From assembly GCA_937873695.1 (NCBI GenBank), contig CALMYL010000018.1, positions 21,926 through 85,925 on the forward strand: a stretch of DNA of 64,000 nucleotides, read 5' to 3'. Shown here piece by piece: positions 9,728 through 19,493 of this stretch. This stretch comes from an uncultured Ignavibacteria bacterium (GTDB taxonomy: Bacteria; Bacteroidota; Ignavibacteria; Tepidaquicellales; OLB5). The position numbers and the translations under genes were made by a program. The notes beneath the pieces are model-generated. The model saw nothing but the letters and a program-made list of their open reading frames with translations, had not been told where the DNA came from and searched no databases. Each line of letters starts with the position of its first letter. Positions within the stretch are counted from its first letter, which is position 1.

Positions 9728-11470
9728 CTATTTAGTCAATACCAGTTTTACAGTTTTAGTAAAATTACCCGCAGTCAATTTTGCGAAGTAAGTACCGCTG
9801 GGCATAAAACCGGGATTCCATTCCGCTTCATATGAACCGGCTGAAATACTGCCTTTAAAGAGCTCTGCAACCTGCCTGCCGCGAATATCAAATATTTTCA
9901 GCGAAGCATTATCAGCAACACGCTCGGGGATATCAAACTTGATCTTTGTAGAAGGATTGAACGGATTCGGGTAGTTTTGATGCAATTCAAAACTGCGCGG
10001 CACTTCAGCGCCAATCTGCTGAATGCCTATAGGATCAATGATCTCAAAATTCAGCATCATTCCGTCATCTTCATGCTCAAGATTATGGCAATGGAAAAGA
10101 TATAGTCCTTTATGATCAGTGAACTTCACCAGAACTTCAACTATTTCACCCGGACTTAAATTAACCGTATCTTTCCATCCTTTATCTGATGGCGGGAGAT
10201 TCGTGCTGTTATTACGTGAAAGTACCTGCCACTGCGCCTCATGTGTATGCATCGGGTGGTAATCGGCCGTTTGGTTTGTTATCTTCCATTTTTCAAGTGA
10301 ATGCAACGGAGTTTCCCAGTCAATTCTGTTTATATCAAAGGTCAGACCGTTAATTTTATGCATCGGGTGAGAGCCGCCCATGGTGAGAGTAAATGTTCTG
10401 GATGTTACAACTTCCGAAGGATCATAATAGCTGATTGGATCGAATGCCGAAGGCACAGTACCGCCCGAGGTGCTGTTATTGGTAATATCAAACCTGATGA
10501 TATCAAGAGCTATACCCTGTTTGTAAGGAAGGGTGCCGCCGAAAGTGAATGCCAGAGATCTTAAAGTAACATCGGTACCTATTGTATCAGCTGAAAAATC
10601 TACAAGAATTTCAACTCTTTCACCCGGTGCAAGATTGAACTGAGTTGCCGTAACCGGTGCATCTTTTAAGCCGCCATCAGTCGCAATAATACTGAATGAT
10701 CTGTTATCTGAAAAAGCAATCCTGTATACTCGCGCGTTTGACCCGTTAAGAAGCCTGAATCTGTAAAGCGTTCTTCCTACTTCAAAATAAGCATCGGGAG
10801 TGCCGTTTACAAGTACAGTATCACCAAGATATCCCCAGGTCTGCTCTGGAGAGCCGGGATTATATGTAAAATTGGGAATATCTGCGGTCCTTCTATCCTG
10901 GATACACAACGGTACATCATATGCCCCTGATGGCAGATTATAATTTTCAGCCGGGTCACGGACGATAAAAAATCCTGCAAATCCACGGTACACCTGTTTA
11001 GCCGTAAGCATATCAGCGTGCGCATGGTAGAAATATGTTCCTCCCCTGTTTATTACGGGGAAAGTATATGTGAAAGAGGAACCGGGGTTTATTGCATCCC
11101 TTGGGTGACCATCCATGTTAGCAGGTGCGCTTACACCGTGCCAGTGAGTAGTTATAACTTCATTTAGATTATTAATTACATTAGCAGTAAAGGTCTGGCC
11201 CTTATCAATTACAACACTAGGACCCGGGTATGAACCATTGATTGTTACAAGCTGTGTATCTTGTCCCGGCCAAACCTGCTCGGTAGTTTCTGCAAGCGTC
11301 ATATTCCCGCCATTGGTAAATACCGGAGGAAACCTTAGCGGGTTCCCCGCGCCCAGAACTTCGGTCAAAACAGCGTTCTTTTTCTCATTTGCAAATATTT
11401 GCAAAGGTTTTGGAATTGTTAATAACGCTCCTGCTGCAAGCGTCTTTATCAACATATCTCTTCTTTTCAT
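9728..11470 (-). CDS. Multicopper oxidase with T9SS type A sorting domain
   Basis: Copper oxidase of the laccase/CotA/FtsP-like superfamily, 580 residues. Copper ligands are intact: HWHG near residue 108, YFYHAHAD near 147, HPMHTH near 399, and FHCHNLEHEDDGMM near 462 (type 1 Cys-His and axial Met). The N-terminus MKRRDMLIKTLAAGA resembles a twin-arginine signal. The C-terminal ~80 residues are a T9SS sorting domain (QNYPNPFNPSTKIKF, FDIRGRQV, final KLVLTK). An extracellular oxidase acting on metals (Cu+, Fe2+, Mn2+), phenolics or bilirubin-like substrates is plausible; the sequence does not decide which. A -7 promoter-like element lies upstream and a clear terminator downstream. Confidence 0.93.
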   Translation of the reverse strand: MKRRDMLIKTLAAGALLTIPKPLQIFANEKKNAVLTEVLGAGNPLRFPPVFTNGGNMTLAETTEQVWPGQDTQLVTINGSYPGPSVVIDKGQTFTANVINNLNEVITTHWHGVSAPANMDGHPRDAINPGSSFTYTFPVINRGGTYFYHAHADMLTAKQVYRGFAGFFIVRDPAENYNLPSGAYDVPLCIQDRRTADIPNFTYNPGSPEQTWGYLGDTVLVNGTPDAYFEVGRTLYRFRLLNGSNARVYRIAFSDNRSFSIIATDGGLKDAPVTATQFNLAPGERVEILVDFSADTIGTDVTLRSLAFTFGGTLPYKQGIALDIIRFDITNNSTSGGTVPSAFDPISYYDPSEVVTSRTFTLTMGGSHPMHKINGLTFDINRIDWETPLHSLEKWKITNQTADYHPMHTHEAQWQVLSRNNSTNLPPSDKGWKDTVNLSPGEIVEVLVKFTDHKGLYLFHCHNLEHEDDGMMLNFEIIDPIGIQQIGAEVPRSFELHQNYPNPFNPSTKIKFDIPERVADNASLKIFDIRGRQVAELFKGSISAGSYEAEWNPGFMPSGTYFAKLTAGNFTKTVKLVLTK

Positions 11471-11500
11471 GAATTACCTGAATGAATTTTATAATTGCTG

Positions 11501-11508
11501 CAAAGTTA
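11501..11508 (-). promoter_or_regulatory. Candidate -7 element for the multicopper oxidase gene
   Basis: TAACTTTG followed by C matches the Bacteroidota TAnnTTTG element 30 bases before the start codon. No clear -33 TTG was found at the usual distance, so confidence is limited. Confidence 0.35.
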
Positions 11509-11653
11509 GGGATTTTTGTTGATAGTTAAAATGGTTTAGAATCAAATAATAATTCCGCATATTCCTCTTGTGAAGTGGGTCTGCGGAAACGGGAAAGTAA
11601 TATTATAAAGTTTTTAAAGTCATTATATTACAGCAAGTAATTGTAATATTGAT

Positions 11654-12865
11654 ATGAAATCCTTCAAAAGCTGCAGTATTATTATTTGTTTTACTTTACA
11701 TCTGATTTCTGGTAACGTTAAATCTGATTGGATACAAGTATCTAATGGAATTACACAGTTAAATATTAATGATCTAACAGTTACGGGAAATTATATTTTT
11801 GCTGCAACAAATGTAACTGTATCGGGTGGTGGTGTCTTTAGATCTTCAAATAACGGAAATAGTTGGGAACAAGTATACTTTACTACTACTTTGTCTTTGG
11901 CTTCTTTTGATAGTTTTGTATATCGGGGTTATCAGAATGGTTTTAGTTATTCGTCAAATTATGGTACGAACTGGATAACTCCCGGCGGAGCCAGCAGGTG
12001 GATTACAGCTTTATTGGCTGATGGAAATTATGTTTATTCTGGATGTTATACACCAACAATTACAACTAATAGAGGAGTTTGGATTTCATCAAATAATGGC
12101 TCGAATTGGCAACAAACATCTTTAAATAATGCCAATATTTATTCGTTAACTAAAAGCAATAATTTTTTATTTGCTGGAGGAAATGGACTGTTTGTCTCGA
12201 CAGATAATGGGATTTATTGGAATCTATCATTGTCAACTTCTGTTTGGGCTTTGAGCTCAAATGAGAGTAAGATTTTTGCCGGCATAGATGGCTCGCCATA
12301 TGGAGTCTATAAATCTACAAATTATGGAAATAATTGGGTTTTGACATCTTTGAATGTCGGTACTCATGCATTACTATCAAATTCAAATTACATAATTGCT
12401 GGTACAGGGAATGGAATTTATGTTTCAAATGATGATGGAAGTAATTGGATTTATCGTAATGAAGGAATGGGACCTTATTGGTTTACTTCTTTATCAATCA
12501 TTAATAATTATTTGATTGCTGGAACAGATGGAAATGGTGTCTGGCGTAGACCTTTAAGTGAAGTAGTAAGTATAAAAACAATTTCAACAAATATTCCATT
12601 AAAATATGAACTCTACCAAAATTATCCTAACCCCTTTAATCCAATAACAAAAGTAAAGTTCAAAGTTCCGCTAAGAAGTTTTATACAGATCATAATTTAT
12701 GATATTCTTGGCAGGGAAAAAGAAAAATTAGTTAATCAAGAATTAAGTGCTTCAGAATACGAAACCACCTTTGATGGTTCAGATTATTCAAGCGGGGTTT
12801 ACTTTTATCAATTAATTTCAAATGGTAAAAAAATTGACACTAAAAAGTTTATGATTTCAAAATAA
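11654..12865 (+). CDS. Asp-box repeat protein with T9SS type A sorting domain
   Basis: Secreted beta-propeller protein of 403 residues. After a signal peptide (about residues 1-24) come at least six repeats with an SxNxGxxW motif, such as SSNNGNSW, SSNYGTNW, SSNNGSNW, STDNGIYW, STNYGNNW and SNDDGSNW. These are Asp-box/BNR-type turns found in sialidases and Vps10-like propellers. No sialidase Arg triad or FRIP motif was seen, so enzyme activity should not be assumed. QNYPNPFNPITKVKF near residue 322 and the terminal KKFMISK mark the T9SS domain. The gene is visibly more AT-rich than its neighbours. Confidence 0.85.
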   Translation: MKSFKSCSIIICFTLHLISGNVKSDWIQVSNGITQLNINDLTVTGNYIFAATNVTVSGGGVFRSSNNGNSWEQVYFTTTLSLASFDSFVYRGYQNGFSYSSNYGTNWITPGGASRWITALLADGNYVYSGCYTPTITTNRGVWISSNNGSNWQQTSLNNANIYSLTKSNNFLFAGGNGLFVSTDNGIYWNLSLSTSVWALSSNESKIFAGIDGSPYGVYKSTNYGNNWVLTSLNVGTHALLSNSNYIIAGTGNGIYVSNDDGSNWIYRNEGMGPYWFTSLSIINNYLIAGTDGNGVWRRPLSEVVSIKTISTNIPLKYELYQNYPNPFNPITKVKFKVPLRSFIQIIIYDILGREKEKLVNQELSASEYETTFDGSDYSSGVYFYQLISNGKKIDTKKFMISK

Positions 12866-13189
12866 GATTTAAACACACAATCGGGACTACTTCCTGTACT
12901 TAGTCCAGTAAGTCAGGAAAGTCCCCGGTTGTGTGGAGCGATTGAATCCCCGCTCTGAAGAGCGGGGCTAATCAAAAAATCAGATTTATTTTCTTGTCAT
13001 GCTGAACTCGTTTCAGCATCTGCTTTCATACCCGTGAATTATCGGCTAAAAGCTAAGTCGACACAACCTTCAACATGCGCAGCACACTCTCCTTCCAAGT
13101 CGATACACCCAGCCACCGTTTTTTGCGGTGCCACTAATGTCAAAAGGGGAATTAACTAAGGCGGCATATTAAACTTTCAGAATAAATAA
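12866..13189. repeat. Intergenic region rich in palindromic repeats (copy 1)
   Basis: No gene seen. An imperfect long inverted repeat (12874-12896 with 12914-12934) could terminate the upstream T9SS gene. A perfect hairpin CCCCGCTCT-GA-AGAGCGGGG lies at 12948-12967. A TCATGCTGAACTC motif at 12997-13009 reappears in variant form near 14967. A further hairpin (CACCG at 13114-13118 with CGGTG at 13126-13130) follows. The order of elements parallels 14870-14980 on the other side of the antiporter gene. Confidence 0.6.
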
Positions 13190-14704
13190 TCATATCTTCT
13201 TAATATTCACAGTTCGTTTGGCAGGATTTACAATCTTATCAGTACTTTTCAGCTGGGTAAATATCTTCCTAACAATTTCGATATTATCTTTGTTTACAAG
13301 CACCAGAATTGTATCACCTTCTTCAAGTATTGAGCCGCCGCTTGGCACGACGTAGTCGTTATCCCTGTAAATTACAGTTATCAGGCTTTCAGGGGGCAGG
13401 CTCAATTCCGCAAGTGACTTGCCCGCAACCGCTGAATGCTGCGGAATTATAAGGTCGAGCAGATCATTATTTGTCTTCTCAGCATCGGTCATTTCAATAG
13501 GAATGTGTGTCTTCAGTTCCTTGCCGCCTCTTACACCAAATAATTTCGCCATCAGCGGAATAGACCATCCCTGTACAAGCGCTGAGGTCAATGTGATAAA
13601 GAAAATCAGATTGAAAATATAAGGACCAATTTCGAGTCCTGCGGTTAATGGAAAAGTCGCAAGTATTACCGGTACTGCTCCCCTTAATCCAACCCAGCTT
13701 ATGAACATCTTCTCATTCAGTTTGAATTTTGAGAACATCATTGAAATGAATACACCAATGGGTCTTGCGAAAAATATTAACACGGCTGAAAGTACCAAAC
13801 CGGGACCTATAACCGCGTATAACTGCGTTGGATATACCAGCAAACCAAGAGTAAGGAACATAACAATCTGACCAAGAAGCGCAAGCCCGTCAAAAAATCT
13901 GATAAGAGATTTCTTCTGGATGAATTCACTGTTCCCCAGAATAACTGCTGCTATATAAACCGCAAGTATACCGCTTGCGCCAAGCGAAGCTGCGACTGCA
14001 TAAACAAAAATCGCCGAAGCAATTGCAAAAACCGGGTAAAGACTTGGATATGAGAACTTAAACTTATTGAAAGCAATTGAAAGAAGTTTGCCTGCACCGA
14101 AGCCAATTGCCGCTCCGAGTATAAGCTGCTGCAACAGGAAAAATATGATCTTAAAGACCGTCACTTCTTCAGCCTGGAGTAATTGAATTAGTATAATGGT
14201 AAGAATTATAGCCGCCGGATCATTGCTGCCGGATTCAAGCTCCAGCAATGGTTTGATCTTGCCTTTTAACCGGGTACCCTTTGCGCGCAAAACAGAAAAA
14301 ACCGCAGCAGCATCAGTTGATGAAATTATTGCGCCAATAAGCAGACTTTCAAGCACGGGCAGCCCGAAGAAATAATGTACAAATACACCCAATGCCGCTG
14401 TAGTTAAAACTACTCCTAATGTTGAAAGAGTAAATGCTGTCCACATAACGGGCTTTACATCCCGCCACCGGGTTTCAAGTCCGCCTGAAAATAAAATAAA
14501 TATGAGTGCCACTATACCTACATACTGAGCTATGTACACATTATCAAAATGTATCTTCCCGGGACCGTCAGAGCCGGCAAGCATTCCAACTACCAGAAAC
14601 AAAATAAGCGCAGGAAGTCCGAGATTTTCAGAAATTTTAGTTAAAGTAATGCTTATCAGTATAAGGACTGAGAGCACAAGCAGTATGTATTCAAATGGAA
14701 GCAT
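13190..14704 (-). CDS. Potassium/proton antiporter, CvrA (NhaP2) type
   Basis: Inner-membrane cation:proton antiporter (CPA1), 504 residues. Residues 1-390 contain about 12-13 hydrophobic segments of the Na+/H+ exchanger fold. They include ISSTDAAAVFSVL near residue 128 and LELESGSNDPAAI near residue 154, the conserved acidic ion-binding region. The C-terminal region (about 400-480, with IPQHSAVAGKSLAEL and EEGDTILVLV) is an RCK_C/TrkA_C ligand-binding domain, as in CvrA and other K+/H+ antiporters. It likely has a role in K+ efflux and cytoplasmic pH or volume control. It stands as a single gene flanked by repeat-filled gaps. Confidence 0.9.
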   Translation of the reverse strand: MLPFEYILLVLSVLILISITLTKISENLGLPALILFLVVGMLAGSDGPGKIHFDNVYIAQYVGIVALIFILFSGGLETRWRDVKPVMWTAFTLSTLGVVLTTAALGVFVHYFFGLPVLESLLIGAIISSTDAAAVFSVLRAKGTRLKGKIKPLLELESGSNDPAAIILTIILIQLLQAEEVTVFKIIFFLLQQLILGAAIGFGAGKLLSIAFNKFKFSYPSLYPVFAIASAIFVYAVAASLGASGILAVYIAAVILGNSEFIQKKSLIRFFDGLALLGQIVMFLTLGLLVYPTQLYAVIGPGLVLSAVLIFFARPIGVFISMMFSKFKLNEKMFISWVGLRGAVPVILATFPLTAGLEIGPYIFNLIFFITLTSALVQGWSIPLMAKLFGVRGGKELKTHIPIEMTDAEKTNNDLLDLIIPQHSAVAGKSLAELSLPPESLITVIYRDNDYVVPSGGSILEEGDTILVLVNKDNIEIVRKIFTQLKSTDKIVNPAKRTVNIKKI

Positions 14705-15179
14705 GGAGAGAATTTAGCAGTAAGTGTTGAAAGAATAAATGTAAATAGAACAGGAATTAAAAGATTGCTGAGCAGGTAATTAATTTGGGTTATGACTGTT
14801 CCACTAGTTACGTGTCCTATGGGTTTATTTGTGACAAAGAACCTTCAGATCTATGGACTTGATGGAAGCGAAAGCAATCGGGACTAAAGTCCCGGCCTGG
14901 TGGCTGGAATTGCATCCCCGCCCTGAAGGGCGGGGTTATTCAGAAATAATCATTTTTATATTCTATTCACGCTGAACTCCTGCGTGAACTGCCGTTATAA
15001 CAGACCGGTGATTCAAAATCTGTTCTCACACTTGCGAAGTGTAGATTGCAAACGAATGAATAAACACGTCAATTCTGTAAACTAGTAACGCCAGGCTTGT
15101 AACTGATGAAATGCGTTGAGAACAATTCTTAAGGCGTTCAAGCTGAACGCCTTAAGAATAATAAAAAAATCAATTATTC
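14705..15179. repeat. Intergenic region with palindromic repeats (copy 2) and long perfect palindrome
   Basis: No convincing gene. CGGGACT-AA-AGTCCCG is at 14879-14894, CCCCGCCCT-GA-AGGGCGGGG at 14916-14935, and TCACGCTGAACTCC at 14967-14980. These parallel the elements at 12874-13010. Near the secA stop a near-perfect palindrome has 16-base arms (15125-15140 and 15144-15159) around a 3-base loop and is the likely secA terminator, although its minus-strand T-tract is weak. A 31-codon ORF around 14799 was considered too weak to call. Confidence 0.6.
15125..15159 (-). terminator. Probable secA transcript terminator
   Basis: Sixteen-base perfect arms with a 3-base loop, 20 bases past the secA stop on the minus strand. 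The following minus-strand sequence (TTGTTCTC) is only moderately T-rich. Confidence 0.6.
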
Positions 15180-18100
15180 TTATGCTTCTTTGCCGTGGCA
15201 ATTTTTGTACTTCTTGCCGCTGCCGCATGGACAGGGGTCGTTTCTGCCGACCTTGGGTCCGACCTTAATCGGTATTTTCTTCGTATCATTCGGCTGACCC
15301 TGCATATTATCTGACTGTTCCGGGGTCATTTTCATACCTACACCTTCAGCGCTTTGTTTTATTGTAGTCATTCTCTGCGGCAAACGCTGCCTTTGTACAG
15401 GCGCTTCTACCTTCTGTTCCTGTGTAGTGAACTTAAACACAAAGTTTATCACATCCTTGCTGATATCTTCAAGCATTTGAACAAATAAACCAAAGCCATC
15501 CTTCTTGTATTCAATCAACGGATCTTTCTGACCATATGCACGGAAATTGATACCTTCTTTGAGGTCATCCATTTCACGCAAATGCTCTTTCCATTTATCG
15601 TCAATTACTGTGAGCATTGCAAATCTTTCGATCTGTGCTATCAGATCAACACCGTATTTTTCTTCTTTGCGCGAATAGTTTTCATGAACGAGCTTCATTA
15701 TATAATCTTCAACACCCTTTTCACCAAGTCTCTGGAATTCATCAGGGCTGACTTCCATCAGGACGGTAAATGTCCTCTGTATCTCATCCCTTAAGCCTTC
15801 ATAATCAGCTTCAGGGTAATATTTTTTCACTGTATTTTCGACATATGAACCGGCCATATCAAAAATTTCATCTTTGATACGCTCACCCATTAATGCCTGG
15901 CGGCGCCTGTCGTAAATAACTTCGCGCTGCTGGTTCATAACGTTATCGTACTCAAGCAGCCTTTTACGTATACCGAAGTTATTTTCTTCAACTTTCTTCT
16001 GCGCGCGCTCAACAGAGCTTGTTATCATTGAGTGCTCAATAGCTTCGCCTTCTTCAATTCCAAGCTTTTCCATAACCCGCGAAATTCTCTCGCTGCCAAA
16101 GAGCCTCATAAGGTCATCTTCGAGTGATAAAAAGAATTTCGATGAACCGGGGTCACCCTGTCTGCCTGCACGTCCCCTAAGCTGTCTATCAATACGCCTT
16201 GCTTCGTGACGTTCTGTACCAATTATGTGCAGGCCGCCCAGGTCAGCAACGCCGGGTCCGAGTTTTATATCAGTTCCTCTGCCCGCCATGTTGGTTGCAA
16301 TTGTTACAGCGCTTTTTAAACCCGCATTCTGAACAATTGATGCTTCGCGCTGATGCTGCTTTGCGTTGAGCACTTCATGGGCAACCTGCTTGCGTTTAAG
16401 CATTCTGCTTAAGGTTTCAGATACTTCAACAGAAGTTGTACCAACAAGTACGGGTCTGCCGATCTTCTTCATCTGCTCAATTTCGGCAATTACAGCATTA
16501 TATTTTTCACGTTTGGTTTTGTAAACAACATCGTTCATATCATCGCGAATGCAGTCGCGGTTTGTTGGTATTACAACAACATCAAGTTTATAAATATCCA
16601 GGAACTCACCCGCTTCAGTTTCAGCGGTACCTGTCATACCTGCAAGCTTTTTGTATAGCCTGAAGTAATTTTGAAGTGTAATGGTTGCAAGAGTTTGTGT
16701 ATCTTTTTCAACGTGAACGCCTTCTTTAGCTTCAATAGCCTGGTGAAGCCCTTCGGAGTATCTTCTTCCGGGCAGTACACGGCCGGTGAATTCATCTACA
16801 ATCATGATCTTGTTATCCTGTATAACATACTCAACATCATTTTCGTACAGCGAATATGCTCTTAGCAGCTGCTGTACAGTGTGAATTCTATCACTTCTTA
16901 ATGAATATAATTCACCTAATGCGTCTTTTTTAGCAACTTTTTCAGCTTCGCTCATTGTATCATCATTTTCTAGATGCGCGATTTCTGTGCCCATATCAGG
17001 CAGAACAAAGAAATCCTTGTCTTCCTGGGCTGATGTCAGAAACTCCCGCCCTTTTTCTGTGAGATCAATAGAATGCGCCTTTTCATCAATAGCAAAATAC
17101 ATTACATCATCAATTTCGGGCATTCGTTTGGCGTTATCCCGTAAAAACTCAATTTCCGTCTGCTGCATCAAAGTTTTGTTTGAAGGCTCTGAAAATAATT
17201 TCAGCAGTTTTTTATTTTTCGGGAAGCCGCGGTTAGCTCTTAAAAGAGCAACACCGGCTTCGTGAACTTCTTCCTTAGAAGCAGCTGAGCCTTTATTGAT
17301 AATTGTTTCCGCTTCGCCAACAAATTTAGCAATCAGACTTTTCTGAGCATCAACAAGACGTTTAACGCGCGGATTCATTTCATCGAACTTATGTTCGCTC
17401 ATTTCTACCGCACCTGAAATAATAAGCGGGGTTCTGGCTTCATCAATAAGCACTGAATCAACTTCATCCACAATTGCATAATTGTGCCCGCGCTGAACCA
17501 TGAATTTTTTGTCGACAACCATATTATCTCTAAGGTAATCAAACCCGAATTCATTATTTGTACCGTAAACAATATCACAAGCGTAAGCATCGCGGCGTTT
17601 ATCATTATCCATATCATTAAGTATAACACCAACTGTTAAACCATGAAACTTGAATATCTCGCCCATCCATTCACTGTCACGTTTAGCTAGGTAATCGTTA
17701 ACGGTAATAATGTGAACACCTTTGCCCGGCAGCGCATTCAGAAACTGCGGCAGTGTACCCACAAGTGTTTTACCTTCGCCTGTTGCCATCTCAGCAATTT
17801 TACCCTGGTGAAGCACCATACCGCCAATGAGCTGTACATCAAACGGTATCATATCCCACTGCACTCTTTGTCCGGCAGCAAGCCACTCTTTACCGCATAG
17901 CCTGCGGCATGTATCCTTAACTACTGCAAAAGCCTGCGGCAGTATTTCATTCAGAGTATCTTCAATGATATCATCACGTTCATTCTCTGTCTTTTCCAGT
18001 TCGTCATATATTTCTTTTCTTTCATCGTGAGAAATATCATTGGTAAGCTTTGAGCGCAATTCAACAATTTTATCTTCATGCTCCTGAGTATTTTTGCGGA

Positions 18101-18257
18101 TGAGTTCTTTGAACTCTGCGGTTTTACCTCTTAATTCATCATCACTCAAAGACGCAAGCTCTTTGTAGTGCTCATTTATTTCTTCGACAACGGGAAGAAG
18201 TTCTTTTACGTCTTTTTCATGCTTAGACGGGAATATTTTCTTTAAAAAATTGAACAT
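15180..18257 (-). CDS. secA: Preprotein translocase ATPase SecA
   Basis: ATPase motor of the Sec translocase, needed to export the many signal-peptide proteins in this window. The 1025-residue length fits the long SecA of Bacteroidota-type bacteria, which carry an insertion (about residues 300-390). Seen: MATGEGKTL Walker A near residue 155; [20 protein letters not shown] with the DEAD-like box near residue 265; [13 protein letters not shown] near residue 657; and [16 protein letters not shown]. The C-terminal zinc-binding SEC-C motif [14 protein letters not shown] is intact. The ATG at 18257 gives the usual N-terminus ([20 protein letters not shown]). Confidence 0.98.
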   Translation of the reverse strand: MFNFLKKIFPSKHEKDVKELLPVVEEINEHYKELASLSDDELRGKTAEFKELIRKNTQEHEDKIVELRSKLTNDISHDERKEIYDELEKTENERDDIIEDTLNEILPQAFAVVKDTCRRLCGKEWLAAGQRVQWDMIPFDVQLIGGMVLHQGKIAEMATGEGKTLVGTLPQFLNALPGKGVHIITVNDYLAKRDSEWMGEIFKFHGLTVGVILNDMDNDKRRDAYACDIVYGTNNEFGFDYLRDNMVVDKKFMVQRGHNYAIVDEVDSVLIDEARTPLIISGAVEMSEHKFDEMNPRVKRLVDAQKSLIAKFVGEAETIINKGSAASKEEVHEAGVALLRANRGFPKNKKLLKLFSEPSNKTLMQQTEIEFLRDNAKRMPEIDDVMYFAIDEKAHSIDLTEKGREFLTSAQEDKDFFVLPDMGTEIAHLENDDTMSEAEKVAKKDALGELYSLRSDRIHTVQQLLRAYSLYENDVEYVIQDNKIMIVDEFTGRVLPGRRYSEGLHQAIEAKEGVHVEKDTQTLATITLQNYFRLYKKLAGMTGTAETEAGEFLDIYKLDVVVIPTNRDCIRDDMNDVVYKTKREKYNAVIAEIEQMKKIGRPVLVGTTSVEVSETLSRMLKRKQVAHEVLNAKQHQREASIVQNAGLKSAVTIATNMAGRGTDIKLGPGVADLGGLHIIGTERHEARRIDRQLRGRAGRQGDPGSSKFFLSLEDDLMRLFGSERISRVMEKLGIEEGEAIEHSMITSSVERAQKKVEENNFGIRKRLLEYDNVMNQQREVIYDRRRQALMGERIKDEIFDMAGSYVENTVKKYYPEADYEGLRDEIQRTFTVLMEVSPDEFQRLGEKGVEDYIMKLVHENYSRKEEKYGVDLIAQIERFAMLTVIDDKWKEHLREMDDLKEGINFRAYGQKDPLIEYKKDGFGLFVQMLEDISKDVINFVFKFTTQEQKVEAPVQRQRLPQRMTTIKQSAEGVGMKMTPEQSDNMQGQPNDTKKIPIKVGPKVGRNDPCPCGSGKKYKNCHGKEA

Positions 18258-18390
18258 ATGTTTTTTATCCTGAGCGCAGCGAAGGATCTCATCCGGCGCG
18301 CGATTTTTTTCATCCTGAACGAAGTGATGAATCCCATGTGGATACCATCTATTTATTCGCTCTGCGGGTTTAATATTTATAAAAATTGTT
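18258..18390. repeat. CCTGAGCGnAGCGAAGGATC-type dispersed repeats
   Basis: Two variants in tandem: TCCTGAGCGCAGCGAAGGAT at about 18267-18288 and TCCTGAACGAAGTGATGAAT at about 18312-18333. A third degenerate inverted copy is at about 18711-18737. These short GC-skewed units belong to a repeat type seen between genes in many bacterial genomes. No coding potential. Confidence 0.5.
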
Positions 18391-18693
18391 TTAAGTTTTT
18401 GTTTCTATCTGAAAAACTTTATATGTCAAATCAACCCAATCAGGGTTAATACTATTTATAAGATCTATTTTCTTCTTTCTTATCCAGCCTTTAATCTGTT
18501 TCTCTCTTGCAATAGCTTCTGAGCCGTTAAGAAATTCCTCATAGTAAACCAATTTATCTGCATTATAGTGTTTAGTAAAGCCATTGTATTTCTTTGTTTT
18601 GTGTTCCAAAGTTCTTTTAGCAATATTATCAGTAGCACCGGTATACAGGACCTTATGGTGCTTATTGGTCAATATGTAAACGTAAAACTTCAT
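18391..18693 (-). CDS. GIY-YIG nuclease family protein
   Basis: Small 100-residue protein made of one GIY-YIG domain. [18 protein letters not shown] (residues 4-21) carries the motif as YVYI...YTG, with the conserved Arg in [10 protein letters not shown] and the Glu in [13 protein letters not shown]. This is the UPF0213/YhbQ-like group, common as single-domain proteins in Bacteroidota and often found near repeats. A DNA or RNA nuclease role is inferred from the fold only. The gene sits between two dispersed-repeat segments. Confidence 0.88.
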   Translation of the reverse strand: MKFYVYILTNKHHKVLYTGATDNIAKRTLEHKTKKYNGFTKHYNADKLVYYEEFLNGSEAIAREKQIKGWIRKKKIDLINSINPDWVDLTYKVFQIETKT

Positions 18694-18728
18694 ACTAATA
18701 GCCTACCGAATGAGACCCTTCACTTCGT

Positions 18729-19280
18729 TCAGGGATTAATCCACTTAATACTGCAGCCCATCGAAGGTACCATCTCAAAATCAATACCTTTTCCTGCAAG
18801 CAGCAGATCAATTGCGCGTTCAAGATCCCTGTTTTTCACTGCTGATTCATCTTTCCAGTTATCGTCAATTCTGCCCCTGTATCTTAATATCCTGTCTTTA
18901 TCATACAGGTAAATATCAGGCGTGCAAACTGCATCATACGCCAATGCTGCGTTTTGCGATTCATCCCTTAGATACGGGAAAACAAATCCCTTTTCTGCAG
19001 CACGCTTTTTCATCTCTTCGAATGAATCCTCAGGATATACACTTTCATCATTGGAATTAATACATAATAAGACGAATGACGAGTCAGAATATTTTTTCGC
19101 AATGCTGTTTATCCTGTCTTCAACTGCCTTAACATAGGGACAGTGGTTGCAGCTGAAAATGATACAAAGAACATCTTTATCATCAAAATCCCGCAATGAA
19201 TAAACATTGCCGTCAGTTCCCGGAAGCGAGAAAGCATGTGCTTTTGAGCCGATATGTAATTCTTGTGGAGATACTGGCAT
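18729..19280 (-). CDS. Thioredoxin-like (AhpC/TSA-type redoxin) protein
   Basis: Redoxin-fold protein of 183 residues without a signal peptide. IGSKAHAFSLPGTDGNVYSL near residue 10 is the typical redoxin N-terminus. The redox-active CNHCPYVKA (CxxC with a following Pro) lies near residue 45. The cis-Pro region appears as DAVCTPDIYLYD near 118, and GRIDDNW near 137 is shared by this subgroup, annotated in many genomes as thioredoxin family protein. It is probably a cytosolic disulfide reductase or peroxide-related enzyme; the partner is unknown. Confidence 0.88.
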   Translation of the reverse strand: MPVSPQELHIGSKAHAFSLPGTDGNVYSLRDFDDKDVLCIIFSCNHCPYVKAVEDRINSIAKKYSDSSFVLLCINSNDESVYPEDSFEEMKKRAAEKGFVFPYLRDESQNAALAYDAVCTPDIYLYDKDRILRYRGRIDDNWKDESAVKNRDLERAIDLLLAGKGIDFEMVPSMGCSIKWINP

Positions 19281-19311
19281 TTTATTTCAATTAACAATTA
19301 TCAATTAACAA

Positions 19312-19493
19312 TCCCGCCAAGGCGGGACTTCGAAAATTACTTTGTAATTTTCTAGTGAGCAATGAACAATTACCAAATAACAAATAACAAATAACAGATA
19401 ACAAATATCAAATATCAAATAACAGAAATCAGATACAAACTATCAACTATCAACTATCAACTATCAACTATCAACTGTAAACTGTCAACTATC
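19312..19493. repeat. Two hairpins and a heptanucleotide tandem repeat
   Basis: TCCCGCC-AA-GGCGGGA at 19312-19327 and GAAAATTAC-TTT-GTAATTTTC at 19332-19352. From about 19373 to 19493 there is a run of 7-base units that drifts from AAATAAC to AAATATC to CAACTAT/CAACTGT. The last units overlap the stop codon of the HAD gene (its final Asp-Ser codons). Spacing and length exclude a CRISPR. Confidence 0.75.

Noticed and set aside
11654..12865. Asp-box protein as a sialidase
   Set aside because: Asp-box turns are present but the catalytic Arg triad and FRIP motif were not seen.
14799..14894. 31-codon ORF between the antiporter and secA
   Set aside because: Ends in the CGGGACT palindrome, too short, with no supporting signals.
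19373..19493. Repeat array as possible CRISPR
   Set aside because: Units are 7 bases without spacers; no cas genes in the window.
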